DNA of 64,000 nucleotides. Source: an uncultured Pelagibacteraceae bacterium. Lineage in GTDB: Bacteria; Pseudomonadota; Alphaproteobacteria; Pelagibacterales; Pelagibacteraceae. Below are positions 27,846 through 37,003 of this stretch, in pieces. The stretch is taken from contig CABYJU010000002.1 in the NCBI GenBank assembly GCA_902519325.1, forward strand, positions 1 to 64,000. The letters run 5' to 3'. Every line of letters starts with the position of its first letter. The stretch's first letter is position 1. The notes beneath the pieces are model-generated. The model saw only the letters and a list, made by a program, of their open reading frames with translations, searched no databases and had not been told where the DNA came from. Both the position numbers and the translations under genes were made by a program.

Positions 27846-28970
27846 TTAATTTACCGACTCGATTACAGTCGCAATACCCATACCTAAACCAATGCATTGA
27901 GTAGATAAAGCGTATTTCTTATTTTCACGTCTAAGCAAATCCGCAGCTTTGCCGGTAATTCTAGCTCCTGTTGCTCCTAGAGGATGACCAAGTGCTAAGG
28001 CTCCACCATCTAAATTAGCTTTCTTTTGATCGATACCAAGATCTTTTAAACATGCTATTGATTGAGAAGCGAAAGCTTCATTAATTTCTACAATATCAAT
28101 ATCATTAATTGATAAATTTGCTCTCTCTAATGCTTTTTTAGTTGCTCCTATAGGTCCAAGCCCCATCACATCAGGCTCACACCCTTTAACTCCAGTTGCA
28201 ACAATTCTACCTAAAATCTCTAATCCATTTTCTTTTGCATAGCTTTCTTCACATATCAATGTTGCTGCTGCTCCATCGGTAAGAGGCGAGGATGTTGCTG
28301 CTGTAACAGTTCCTTCTTGATCAAATGCAAGTTTTAAACCATCTAAAGTTTCTTGATTGCTTTTTGGACGTATGTTTCCATCTTTTGTGCAGCCAGCGAT
28401 TTCAACTATTTCATTTTTAAATTTACCATTAACTTCAGCTTCATTAGCTTTTTGATGACTTTGAATTGCAAACTCTTGTTGTTCAGTTCTTGAAATTTTA
28501 TATCTCTTGGCAACATTTTCAGCAGTTATACCCATTGAAAAATAAACATTTGGATTTTCTTTATCTGTGTAAGGATAAGGTATTGGTTCAAAGCCAGTTG
28601 TAACTCTAGTCATACTTTCAACACCTCCGCACACAAAAACTTTACCTGCGCCCATTGCTATTTTACCGGCTGCAACATGAATAGCTTCCATAGATGAACC
28701 GCACCATCTATCGACAGTCATTCCAGATGTATGTATTTCCATTCCAGATAAAAATGTTGTGAGTTTCCCAATATTAAAACTCTGCTCTCCAACTTGGAAA
28801 GCACAACCAACAACAATATCTTCTATATCAGCAGGATTTACTTTTGTTTTAGATACAAGATTTTTAACTACTTCTGCAAACATATTTACAGGCTTAACGT
28901 CAATTAATTCACCTTTTCTTGCCATTGTAAAAGGTGATCTTGAATATCCTGCTATAACTGCTCTTTTCAT
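27846..28970 (-). CDS. Thiolase (acetyl-CoA acyltransferase)
   Basis: VDRWCGSSMEAIHVAAG (active Cys), EINEAFASQ, GGALALGHPLGATGARI. Confidence 0.93.
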   Translation of the reverse strand: MKRAVIAGYSRSPFTMARKGELIDVKPVNMFAEVVKNLVSKTKVNPADIEDIVVGCAFQVGEQSFNIGKLTTFLSGMEIHTSGMTVDRWCGSSMEAIHVAAGKIAMGAGKVFVCGGVESMTRVTTGFEPIPYPYTDKENPNVYFSMGITAENVAKRYKISRTEQQEFAIQSHQKANEAEVNGKFKNEIVEIAGCTKDGNIRPKSNQETLDGLKLAFDQEGTVTAATSSPLTDGAAATLICEESYAKENGLEILGRIVATGVKGCEPDVMGLGPIGATKKALERANLSINDIDIVEINEAFASQSIACLKDLGIDQKKANLDGGALALGHPLGATGARITGKAADLLRRENKKYALSTQCIGLGMGIATVIESVN

Positions 28971-28993
28971 ATAAGTCTTATACCCACTAATTA

Positions 28994-30157
28994 TTATTTT
29001 GAAAATGGTAAAGAGGACACAATTCCTTTTCTTAATTTGTTATCTGGAGTGTGCACTAAAACTTCTGACCCTATTTTACAAAATTCATTTAAAATCATGG
29101 ATAAACCAATATTTTTTTTGAATTTTGGAGAATAAATCCCTGAGGTAATTTTACCAATTAATTTCTTATCTTTTGAATATAGTGGAAAAGGAATTGAACA
29201 TGGAGGACAATCTACACCATCAAATATTACTCCTTTTAATTTTTGTTTTACACCTTGTTTTTTAATCTTCTCTAAAGCATTTTTTCCAATGAAATCATGA
29301 TTGCTTTTGTCACTACAATATTTTTCTAAGTTACATTCTATTGGATTATTTTCTTTTGTAAAATCATTTCCATATGACATTAATCCTGCTTCTATTCTGT
29401 CAATTAAATTTGGGCATCCTGGAGCAATGTTAAATTCTTTCCCCGCTTTCCATATTATATCCCAAATTCTTTCTCCCATTTCATTTTTGTCAAAGTAATC
29501 TTCAAAGCATTTAAAATATATCTCAAATCCATCTTGTTTACTATACCCCGATCTCGCAATAACTTGTTTAGTTCCTAAAAAATCAAATATTCTAAAATTA
29601 AAAAATTTTAATTTTCTAATATCTTCTCCAAATATTGATGCCATCAAATCTTCAGACTTTGGACCTTGTACTGCAAGAGGATATACATCTGGTTCTGTTA
29701 TGCTCACATTTAGATTTAAACCAACTGCAATACCTTTTGCCCAAAGCAATACATCAGAATCTGCTATTGAAATCCAAAACATATCATCATCTAACTTTAA
29801 CAACACTGGATCATTTATCATTCCAGCATTTTCATCTATCATAGGAATATAAAAACATTTTCCAGTCTCCATATTTTTTAATGATCTTGGCGTCATTTTT
29901 TGTACTAATAAACTAGCGTCTGGACCTGATATCTGAACTTGTCTTTGACAAGAAACATCCCATAGCTGAACATGCTCATTTAAATGCCAATAATCATCCT
30001 CAACAGATTTCTGAAATTTTTTTGGTAAGAGCATGTGATTTACAACAGTAAAATCAGTTACACCACATTCTTCAACTCTCTTGGTGTAAGGAGTTCTTCT
30101 TATTCTCCTAGACATATTTAGTTTTGTGCTAATTTTGCTTTGTATCAAGGAAGCCAT
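28994..30157 (-). CDS. dmdA: GcvT-fold folate-dependent methyltransferase, DMSP demethylase (DmdA)-like
   Basis: SRRIRRTPYTKRVEECGVTDFTVVNHMLLP, EHVQLWDVSCQRQVQISGPDA, TEPDVYPLAVQGP, IARSGYSKQDGFEIYF, GCPNLIDRIEAGLMSYGNDFT; recalled DmdA-like signature, not confirmed by search. Confidence 0.65.
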   Translation of the reverse strand: MASLIQSKISTKLNMSRRIRRTPYTKRVEECGVTDFTVVNHMLLPKKFQKSVEDDYWHLNEHVQLWDVSCQRQVQISGPDASLLVQKMTPRSLKNMETGKCFYIPMIDENAGMINDPVLLKLDDDMFWISIADSDVLLWAKGIAVGLNLNVSITEPDVYPLAVQGPKSEDLMASIFGEDIRKLKFFNFRIFDFLGTKQVIARSGYSKQDGFEIYFKCFEDYFDKNEMGERIWDIIWKAGKEFNIAPGCPNLIDRIEAGLMSYGNDFTKENNPIECNLEKYCSDKSNHDFIGKNALEKIKKQGVKQKLKGVIFDGVDCPPCSIPFPLYSKDKKLIGKITSGIYSPKFKKNIGLSMILNEFCKIGSEVLVHTPDNKLRKGIVSSLPFSK

Positions 30158-30160
30158 ATA

Positions 30161-30496
30161 TTATCTTGACCACCAAACTGTATAGCTGTTAGGAGAAATT
30201 ATTATTGGCAAGTGATAATTTTTTTTATTATCAGTCATTTTAAATTTTACAACTATTTCACCCACAATTTTATTTTTTTTAAAGTATCTTTTAATATCAC
30301 AAATCATTTCATAATCGCATTTACAATCTTTTTTGCTAAGATTGAAATGCTTGTTAATCCTACCATTTCCATCAGTCTTTGTATTCAAAAAAAGCTTTTT
30401 TAATTTTGAGGATTGTATTTGATAAATCTTTACTTTGACGTTACTTGCATGAGTTCCATCAGAGCCATTCAATAAATGTGAGCTAAATTTTGCCAT
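30161..30496 (-). CDS. Transthyretin-like / 5-hydroxyisourate hydrolase-family protein lacking the canonical YRGS C-terminus
   Basis: SSHLLNGSDGTHASNVKVKIYQ, TDGNGRI, NYHLPIIISPNSYTVWWSR; TTR-like framework, but the C-terminal tetrapeptide reads WWSR. Confidence 0.75.
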   Translation of the reverse strand: MAKFSSHLLNGSDGTHASNVKVKIYQIQSSKLKKLFLNTKTDGNGRINKHFNLSKKDCKCDYEMICDIKRYFKKNKIVGEIVVKFKMTDNKKNYHLPIIISPNSYTVWWSR

Positions 30497-30497
30497 T

Positions 30498-32237
30498 TTA
30501 CTCTATTGACGATTTCTCTCTCTTGCTGGCCACAGCAGCAACAATTGGACTTAATACTGGTTTAGCTTTTACATTTACACATGCAGTTTTACCGCTTGCA
30601 ATAGCTCTTTTTAGTGCTGGACCCAATTCTTCTCTTTTCGTTACTAATTCTCCATGACCCCCAAAACCTTCAAATATACTGTGGAAAGGTATATCTCTAA
30701 AGTCTGTTGCAACTCTTTTTCCGCTTTCAAATAGTCTTTCTTGTTGTTGACCAATTGATGCTAAGCCACCATTATTGTCAATAACAACAACGATTGGTTT
30801 CTTTTCAAAAAATGCAGTTTCTATAGACATGCCTCCAGATAAAAATGCACCATCTCCACTAATTAAAATTACATTTGATTTAGGGTTATTATTTTTTGCA
30901 GATAATGCAAATGATACACCAACACCCAGCATACTAAATGTGCCAGGATGCAAAATCCCACCCAATTTTTTTCCTTGAGCACCAGCTAAATTTATTGCGA
31001 TCTCCGACCAGAAATGAGTATTTCCTCCATCAATAACAAGCCAATCTTTCTCATCCATTGCGTCTTGAACATCTAACGCTAGTTGCAGCGGATGAATTTT
31101 TCCACCATTTTTTTTGGCTTTATCCGCTTCAATTTTTAACTCATTTAAAGATTTATCCACCCAATCTTTTTTTCTATTTTTATTATCTTGAAACCAACTA
31201 TTTCCTAAATTCCATTTATTATTTTTCTTTAAATTACATAGAGTATCTAAAAATACTCCTGGATCACATAATAGGTTATGATCAGCTGCTCTATTAAACT
31301 CAATTTCCTCATGGGAGCCGTTAATACAAACTAAAGTTGTTGTTTTTGGAATGAAAGGAGGGTTACCAAAATTCATTTGGTTATCTAACCTTGCACCAAT
31401 CATTAAAACCAAGTCTGAGTTATGTAATGCAAATTCTGAGGGTGGATATTGGTGAATATCTGCTAAACCCATATATGCATTTGCCTCTTCTCCCAAAAGT
31501 TTTTGATGATATGGCACATTAAAAACTGGAATATTTAAACTTTCACCAGCAGTCTCTAAATTTTTTTCTGAGTTTGACCACCAAACACCATGTCCTCCAA
31601 TTATGACAGGTTTTTTTGCATTACATGCTAGCTCAAGTATTTTTGATAGAGCATTTGGATCTGGCCATGCCTTAGCAACTGGCTTTGCTTTATGTGAAAA
31701 TGGTCTTTCTTCCAGTCCAACATTTTCTTCAAATGAAGAAAACATTATATCTACTGGCAAACTTAGATGAACAGCTCCAGGATATCCATTCGTTGCAATT
31801 CTGTAAGCTTTATCAACAAATTCTCTAATTCTTGTTCCATCTGTAATGCTTGCACTATATTTTGTAAGAGGAGCAGCTATTGAAACATCATCAATTTCTT
31901 TAAAGCCACCTGAGCCTTGTCTTTTTAAACTACTTGATCCAGTTATATAAATTATCGGTGTTCTTTCTCCCCATGCTTCCATCATGGATGGTACTGCATT
32001 TGCAAAACCTTCTGGCCCAACTAAACATACAGATGGTTTTCTTGTAATTCTTGTGTGTCCATCTGCTAAGTGTCCAGCTATTTGTTCATGAGGACAATTA
32101 ACTACATCAATTTGACATTCCATGAAACCTTCAATTGCAGGATTACAAAACCCACCAGATAGAGTAAAAACTTTATTAATACCTTTATCTTTTAATGCTC
32201 TTGCAATTAATGCTCCGCCTCTTATTTTTTTTTCCAT
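30498..32237 (-). CDS. ThDP-dependent enzyme (acetolactate synthase / oxalyl-CoA decarboxylase / 2-hydroxyacyl-CoA lyase superfamily)
   Basis: NCPHEQIAGHLADGHTRIT (catalytic Glu), GPEGFANAVPSMMEAW, ThDP motif region ISGDGAFLSGGMSIETAFFEKKPIVVVIDNN. Confidence 0.88.
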   Translation of the reverse strand: MEKKIRGGALIARALKDKGINKVFTLSGGFCNPAIEGFMECQIDVVNCPHEQIAGHLADGHTRITRKPSVCLVGPEGFANAVPSMMEAWGERTPIIYITGSSSLKRQGSGGFKEIDDVSIAAPLTKYSASITDGTRIREFVDKAYRIATNGYPGAVHLSLPVDIMFSSFEENVGLEERPFSHKAKPVAKAWPDPNALSKILELACNAKKPVIIGGHGVWWSNSEKNLETAGESLNIPVFNVPYHQKLLGEEANAYMGLADIHQYPPSEFALHNSDLVLMIGARLDNQMNFGNPPFIPKTTTLVCINGSHEEIEFNRAADHNLLCDPGVFLDTLCNLKKNNKWNLGNSWFQDNKNRKKDWVDKSLNELKIEADKAKKNGGKIHPLQLALDVQDAMDEKDWLVIDGGNTHFWSEIAINLAGAQGKKLGGILHPGTFSMLGVGVSFALSAKNNNPKSNVILISGDGAFLSGGMSIETAFFEKKPIVVVIDNNGGLASIGQQQERLFESGKRVATDFRDIPFHSIFEGFGGHGELVTKREELGPALKRAIASGKTACVNVKAKPVLSPIVAAVASKREKSSIE

Positions 32238-32238
32238 A

Positions 32239-33399
32239 TCAGTAAGTTGTATTCATAAAAAGTTTCTGTTCAATTATATCAGAAGAAACTTCATTAATAT
32301 CATTTAATCCAACCAAACCTAGTGTTGTGCTAGTTTCTTCTTTAATTATGTCTACAATTCTTCTTAGCCCGCTAGCTCCGTCAGCACCCATCGCATACAT
32401 TACAGGTCTTCCAATCATTGAAAAATCTGCTCCTAAAGCTAATGATCTTACAATATCACTACCGCTTCTTATTCCACTATCAAATATAATTGGAAAATTA
32501 TTTCCTACTGCTTCTCTAATGAAAGGTAAGATATTAATTGCTGCTGAGGCACTATCTAATTGTCTACCTCCGTGATTTGAAACTTGTATGGCATCAGCAC
32601 CCATTTCTTTAATTTTAACTGCATCATCAGATGACATGACACCTTTTACAATTAATTTACCTTTCCATTTATTTCTTACTCTTTTTAAAGTTTCCCAATC
32701 TGTTTTTCCTCTACTTTCTTTTCTTTTAAAAATACCTTTTCCACTTTTTGAAGTTTCGTAATTCATTGGCTTTGGTATTCCATTAATTAATGTAGATATT
32801 GACCAAACAGGATGAGTTGCAAAATCAAAAAATTGTTTAGGTCCAATTTTAAATGGATATGAAAATCCATTTTTATCATCTCTAGTTCTCCTAGATAAAA
32901 CTGGAACATCAACAGTAAGTATAGCAACTTCATAACCAGTTTTTTCTGCTCTATCAAGTAATTCCATGACAAAAGCTTCATCCTGAAAAATATAAAGTTG
33001 AAGCCACGAATGACCCTCTGAAAGCTCATACATTTTTTCTAAGGTAGTTGTGGAAGCCATCGATACACAAGTTGGTATATTATTTCTTGCACTCTCTCTT
33101 GCCAGCATTGAGTCTGCGCCCGGCCATGAAAGATTTGTCATACCCATTGGGGCAAAACCAAATGGATAGTCATAGTTAAATCCAAGAATACTTTTTTTTA
33201 ATTTTCTTTCCTCTATATTTCTTAGAACTCTTGGTTCAAGACGTATTTGGTCTAAAGCAAAACTATTAATTTCTGATAATTTTTCATCTCCTGATGCACC
33301 GTCAATAAAATCGTAAACTATCTTTGGTAATCTTTTCTTTGATAGTTTTTTCGCATCTTCAATACTAAAAATTTTTTTACTGGCTTTAATGTTATCCAT
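32239..33399 (-). CDS. FMN-dependent alpha-hydroxy acid dehydrogenase/oxidase
   Basis: PKIVYDFIDGASGDE, LQLYIFQDE, GADAIQVSNHGGRQLD (catalytic His/Arg), FDSGIRSGSDIVRSLALGAD. Confidence 0.92.
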   Translation of the reverse strand: MDNIKASKKIFSIEDAKKLSKKRLPKIVYDFIDGASGDEKLSEINSFALDQIRLEPRVLRNIEERKLKKSILGFNYDYPFGFAPMGMTNLSWPGADSMLARESARNNIPTCVSMASTTTLEKMYELSEGHSWLQLYIFQDEAFVMELLDRAEKTGYEVAILTVDVPVLSRRTRDDKNGFSYPFKIGPKQFFDFATHPVWSISTLINGIPKPMNYETSKSGKGIFKRKESRGKTDWETLKRVRNKWKGKLIVKGVMSSDDAVKIKEMGADAIQVSNHGGRQLDSASAAINILPFIREAVGNNFPIIFDSGIRSGSDIVRSLALGADFSMIGRPVMYAMGADGASGLRRIVDIIKEETSTTLGLVGLNDINEVSSDIIEQKLFMNTTY

Positions 33400-34087
33400 T
33401 TAAATTTTTTATATATGTTTTTAAACTTATCTTATCATGTCTAGTCACATAATAAGCATCATGATTAATTCTTGAAGAATAAACCTCTGAAGGAACTCCG
33501 TCAATAAAAAGCACAGCTACACCATCATCAATAGCTATTCCGTCTGGCAAATTTCCATCTTTAATTTCTGAAATAAATTGTCGAAGTCGATTATTATCTG
33601 AAGAATGCGGTGTGCAACTTCCATCTAAAAAATTTATTCCTTTTAATGGACTTAGCTCTTTATTGACTGAGTCTGACAATATCCAATCAAACCAACAGAC
33701 AGCTCCTGCACTTATTCCACTCAGAATTATTCCTTTTTCATATGCATCTTTAAACACTTTGATAAGATTATGTCTTTTCCAAATATTAATCATGTCAGAG
33801 GTATTACCACCTCCTACATAAATTATATCTTTGTTCGTCATCCATTCATTAAAACCTTCAACACTAGAACAGAGATTAAAATGAGATAATTTAAATTTTT
33901 GTGATTTAAATCTTTTATAAAAAAGATCGATCTTTTTTTGATTATCATTGCTAGCCGTAGGTAAAAAACCGATATTGATTTTTGATTTATTAACTTGATT
34001 TATAACAAATTCATCTAAGTCTTCATCAGATGAGTGTGTAAATCCTCCACCACCAATTGCTATTATTATTTTTTTATTCCTGACCAC
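33392..34087 (-). CDS. Peptidase E-like S51-family serine peptidase
   Basis: IAIGGGGF, GFLPTAS, IYVGGGNTSDM, LSGISAGAVCWFDW (nucleophile elbow GxSAGA). Confidence 0.87.
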   Translation of the reverse strand: MVRNKKIIIAIGGGGFTHSSDEDLDEFVINQVNKSKINIGFLPTASNDNQKKIDLFYKRFKSQKFKLSHFNLCSSVEGFNEWMTNKDIIYVGGGNTSDMINIWKRHNLIKVFKDAYEKGIILSGISAGAVCWFDWILSDSVNKELSPLKGINFLDGSCTPHSSDNNRLRQFISEIKDGNLPDGIAIDDGVAVLFIDGVPSEVYSSRINHDAYYVTRHDKISLKTYIKNLNG

Positions 34088-35289
34088 GGAGAAGGACCTG
34101 TTGGAATATCGATTTTTAAACCTCTTACAATTTCATTTTTAAAGTCATACATTGGTAAGGTGCATATCTCACCTTTATGAATTTTATTATCATTACAATT
34201 AACATCCACTATTAATCCTGGTTTATGTTTTGTAGAATTCATTAAAACTATTCCAACACCACATTTTTGAAAAGGTGACCAAGTGCTAGATGTAATTTTT
34301 CCAATTATTTCATTATTAAATTTTATGTAAGTTCCTTTTAAACCTGTTCCATTTTCTACTCGTATTCCCCAACATCTTTTTTCTTTATCAGCAGTCATCA
34401 ATGCTGATTTTCCAATAAAATAATTTTTTTTTAAATCGACATACTTACCTAAACCAACATCATATGGATTTGTTTCATGATTAAAGTCTTGCCCAGCTGA
34501 TAATAATCCAGATTCTATTCTTTTACATCTGAAACCAGGGGTCCCTGTAAGTATCATTCCCATTTTTTTTCCTTCTTCAAGTATGTAATCTCCAACTTTT
34601 TCAGTATTATTGTTTTTTCTAAAATAAATTTCCCAACCAAGTTCATTACTAAAACCCGATCTACTTATGATTACCTTTTCATTTAGTATAGTTATTTCTT
34701 TCCAATCAAAATATTTCCAATTCTCAGGAAAAGTTTCTTTACTTAAAACTTTTAAAAGATCCATAGATTTTGGCCCCTGAATTTGACTAACCCAAACATC
34801 TGGGTCAGTAATTTTTACATTAAGATTATCAGTGTGAGCTTTGTACCATGAAAAAAGATCTCCATCAGCTTGAACAAACCAAAATTTATTTTCTTCAAGT
34901 CTTAGTAAAACTCCATCTGTCAGCATACCTCCATCATTGTAACAAGCAAATTGATATGAGCATCTTCCTACTTTTACTTTTGAAATGTCTCTAGTGAATA
35001 TTTTTTGTAAAAGTTTTTCTGCATCAGGACCAGATATTTCATATGGATGTTCACCAGTATGACGAAATATTACTTCTTGTCTTACTTTCCAATACATTTC
35101 ATCAGCGGTAGCGTGTGAAAGTACTTCTGGATTTAATCTTCCTGCATAAAATGAATACTCAGGATCGTAGGGAAGTTCTTGATATGCTAGAGGATGTATC
35201 CCGACGGTTCGTGCAAGCTCAACAACTTTATTACCATTGGATTTTAAAGGTTTTACAGAAAATCTGACTTTGTTTAATTCGTTTTGCAT
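34066..35289 (-). CDS. GcvT-fold aminomethyltransferase-like protein (second GcvT/DmdA-type paralogue)
   Basis: ISGPDAEKLLQKIFTRDISKVKVGRCSYQFACYNDGGMLTDGVLLRL, SQIQGPKSMDLL, ISRSGFSNELGWEIYF, KRIESGLLSAGQDF. Confidence 0.85.
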   Translation of the reverse strand: MQNELNKVRFSVKPLKSNGNKVVELARTVGIHPLAYQELPYDPEYSFYAGRLNPEVLSHATADEMYWKVRQEVIFRHTGEHPYEISGPDAEKLLQKIFTRDISKVKVGRCSYQFACYNDGGMLTDGVLLRLEENKFWFVQADGDLFSWYKAHTDNLNVKITDPDVWVSQIQGPKSMDLLKVLSKETFPENWKYFDWKEITILNEKVIISRSGFSNELGWEIYFRKNNNTEKVGDYILEEGKKMGMILTGTPGFRCKRIESGLLSAGQDFNHETNPYDVGLGKYVDLKKNYFIGKSALMTADKEKRCWGIRVENGTGLKGTYIKFNNEIIGKITSSTWSPFQKCGVGIVLMNSTKHKPGLIVDVNCNDNKIHKGEICTLPMYDFKNEIVRGLKIDIPTGPSPWSGIKK

Positions 35290-35430
35290 TTATAAATTTA
35301 GAAAAAGTGTATATTAATTAAAATATCTATTCAATTAGTAGATGAATCACTACATTTTGCATGTTGTTATCTAGTTCTGGAATTGTTATCTTTTTAATTA
35401 TTTAAACAACTAAAGAAAAAGAGGGAACTT

Positions 35431-36918
35431 ATGAAATACATACTTAAAGTTTTTTCAGCGACATTTATGTCTCTGATATTATCTTTTTCTATTGCCAATG
35501 CATCAAGTGGAGTATTTAAAGTATCACATGATCTTGGATTTGGAAAAGATACTAACTTAGATGCCATAACGAAAGGGCGTTTATTTCAAGTTGTCATCAA
35601 AACACAAAATAGATTAGTAAGACCTGATATGAACGGTGTTCCATCACCTTCATTATCAACAGATTGGAGTGCTAATTCTGATGCAACTGAATGGACATTT
35701 AATTTAAGAAAAGGAATATATTTCCATGATGGATCAGCTTTTGATGCTCCAGATGTTAAATATTCATTGATGAGAGCTAAAGATCCTGATATCGGATCTC
35801 CGGTCAGAAAAAGTTTAAATGTTGTTGAAGACATTTTGGTAGTAGATTCACATACTGTTAAAATGAAGTTATCAACTTCATTTGCTGACTTTCCATTACT
35901 GTTAACTGACTACAGATTAAGAATGATACCTGAGGGATCAGGAGACACTATTGGACAAACAGGAGTTGGTACTGGACCGTTTATAGTTGATAAATTTGAT
36001 CCAGAAGGCACAACAATTCTAAAAGCTAACCCAGATTATTGGGAAGGTGCACCAGGAGTTGCGGAAGTTCATGTCATTGCGATCCCAGATGCTCAAGCAA
36101 GAATCCAAGCACTTTTAACGGGTCAAATTGATATGAATAGATATGTTCCTTTCAATCAAAAAAAGATATTTGACAGTAATTCTAAATTTACAACAACTGT
36201 AATTCCTACTGGAAACTGGAGAGGTGTGGTTATGAGAACTGATACTGCTCCATTTGATAATCCTAAAGTGAGAAAAGCTTTTAGGTTAGCAGTTGATAGA
36301 CAAGAGCTTGTAGATCTAGTCATGGGTGGTGCAGCAACTGTATCTTGTGATACACCTGTAATGCCATCTGATCAATATCGTTTACAAATGGATTGTCCTC
36401 AAAATATTAGTAAAGCAAAAAATTTATTAAGAGAAGCAGGATATCCAAATGGAATTGAATTGACTGTTTACCCAGCAACATTAGAACCAACTTGGCCTAC
36501 AATTGCAGAAGTTGTTCAGCAACAAGTTGCAAAAGCTGGAATTAAAGTTAACATTGAAATGGTACCATCTAAAGGTTATTGGAATGAAGTATGGATGAAA
36601 AAACCAGTTTCAATGACACGTTGGAACCAAAGACCAGCAGATACAATCTTGCACGAAGCTTATCATAGTGGAGCCAAATGGAATGAATCTTATTTCAAAA
36701 ATGCTGACTTTGATAAAAATTTAGCTAATGCTAGAAGTGAGTTAGATTTCAATAAAAGAAAGAAAGCATATCAAAATGCTCAAATGACTTTATGGGAACA
36801 AAGTGGAACAATGATCCCATACCATGTATCTAGACTTGTAGTTACTTCATCAAAAGTTAAAAACCTTGATGCTGTAGACCACTTTTCTATACAGTGGCAC
36901 AAAGTTAAAGTTGACTAA
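35431..36918 (+). CDS. Family 5 (DppA/OppA-type) ABC transporter substrate-binding protein
   Basis: Signal peptide; GRLFQVVIKTQNRLVRPDMNGVPSPSLSTDWSANSDATEWTFNLRKGIYFHDGSAFDAPDVKYSL. Confidence 0.92.
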   Translation: MKYILKVFSATFMSLILSFSIANASSGVFKVSHDLGFGKDTNLDAITKGRLFQVVIKTQNRLVRPDMNGVPSPSLSTDWSANSDATEWTFNLRKGIYFHDGSAFDAPDVKYSLMRAKDPDIGSPVRKSLNVVEDILVVDSHTVKMKLSTSFADFPLLLTDYRLRMIPEGSGDTIGQTGVGTGPFIVDKFDPEGTTILKANPDYWEGAPGVAEVHVIAIPDAQARIQALLTGQIDMNRYVPFNQKKIFDSNSKFTTTVIPTGNWRGVVMRTDTAPFDNPKVRKAFRLAVDRQELVDLVMGGAATVSCDTPVMPSDQYRLQMDCPQNISKAKNLLREAGYPNGIELTVYPATLEPTWPTIAEVVQQQVAKAGIKVNIEMVPSKGYWNEVWMKKPVSMTRWNQRPADTILHEAYHSGAKWNESYFKNADFDKNLANARSELDFNKRKKAYQNAQMTLWEQSGTMIPYHVSRLVVTSSKVKNLDAVDHFSIQWHKVKVD

Positions 36919-36930
36919 AAGTATTTAGAT

Positions 36931-36960
36931 AAAGGCCGCATACTAGCGGCCTTTATTTTA
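36931..36960 (+). terminator. Intra-operon intrinsic terminator/attenuator between SBP and permease genes
   Basis: AAAGGCCGC-atacta-GCGGCCTTT stem-loop (36931-36954) followed by ATTTTATTT. Confidence 0.82.
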
Positions 36961-37003
36961 TTTCTATTTAATTTATTTTTGTTAAAAAGTTCTAGTTAAT
37001 CTT

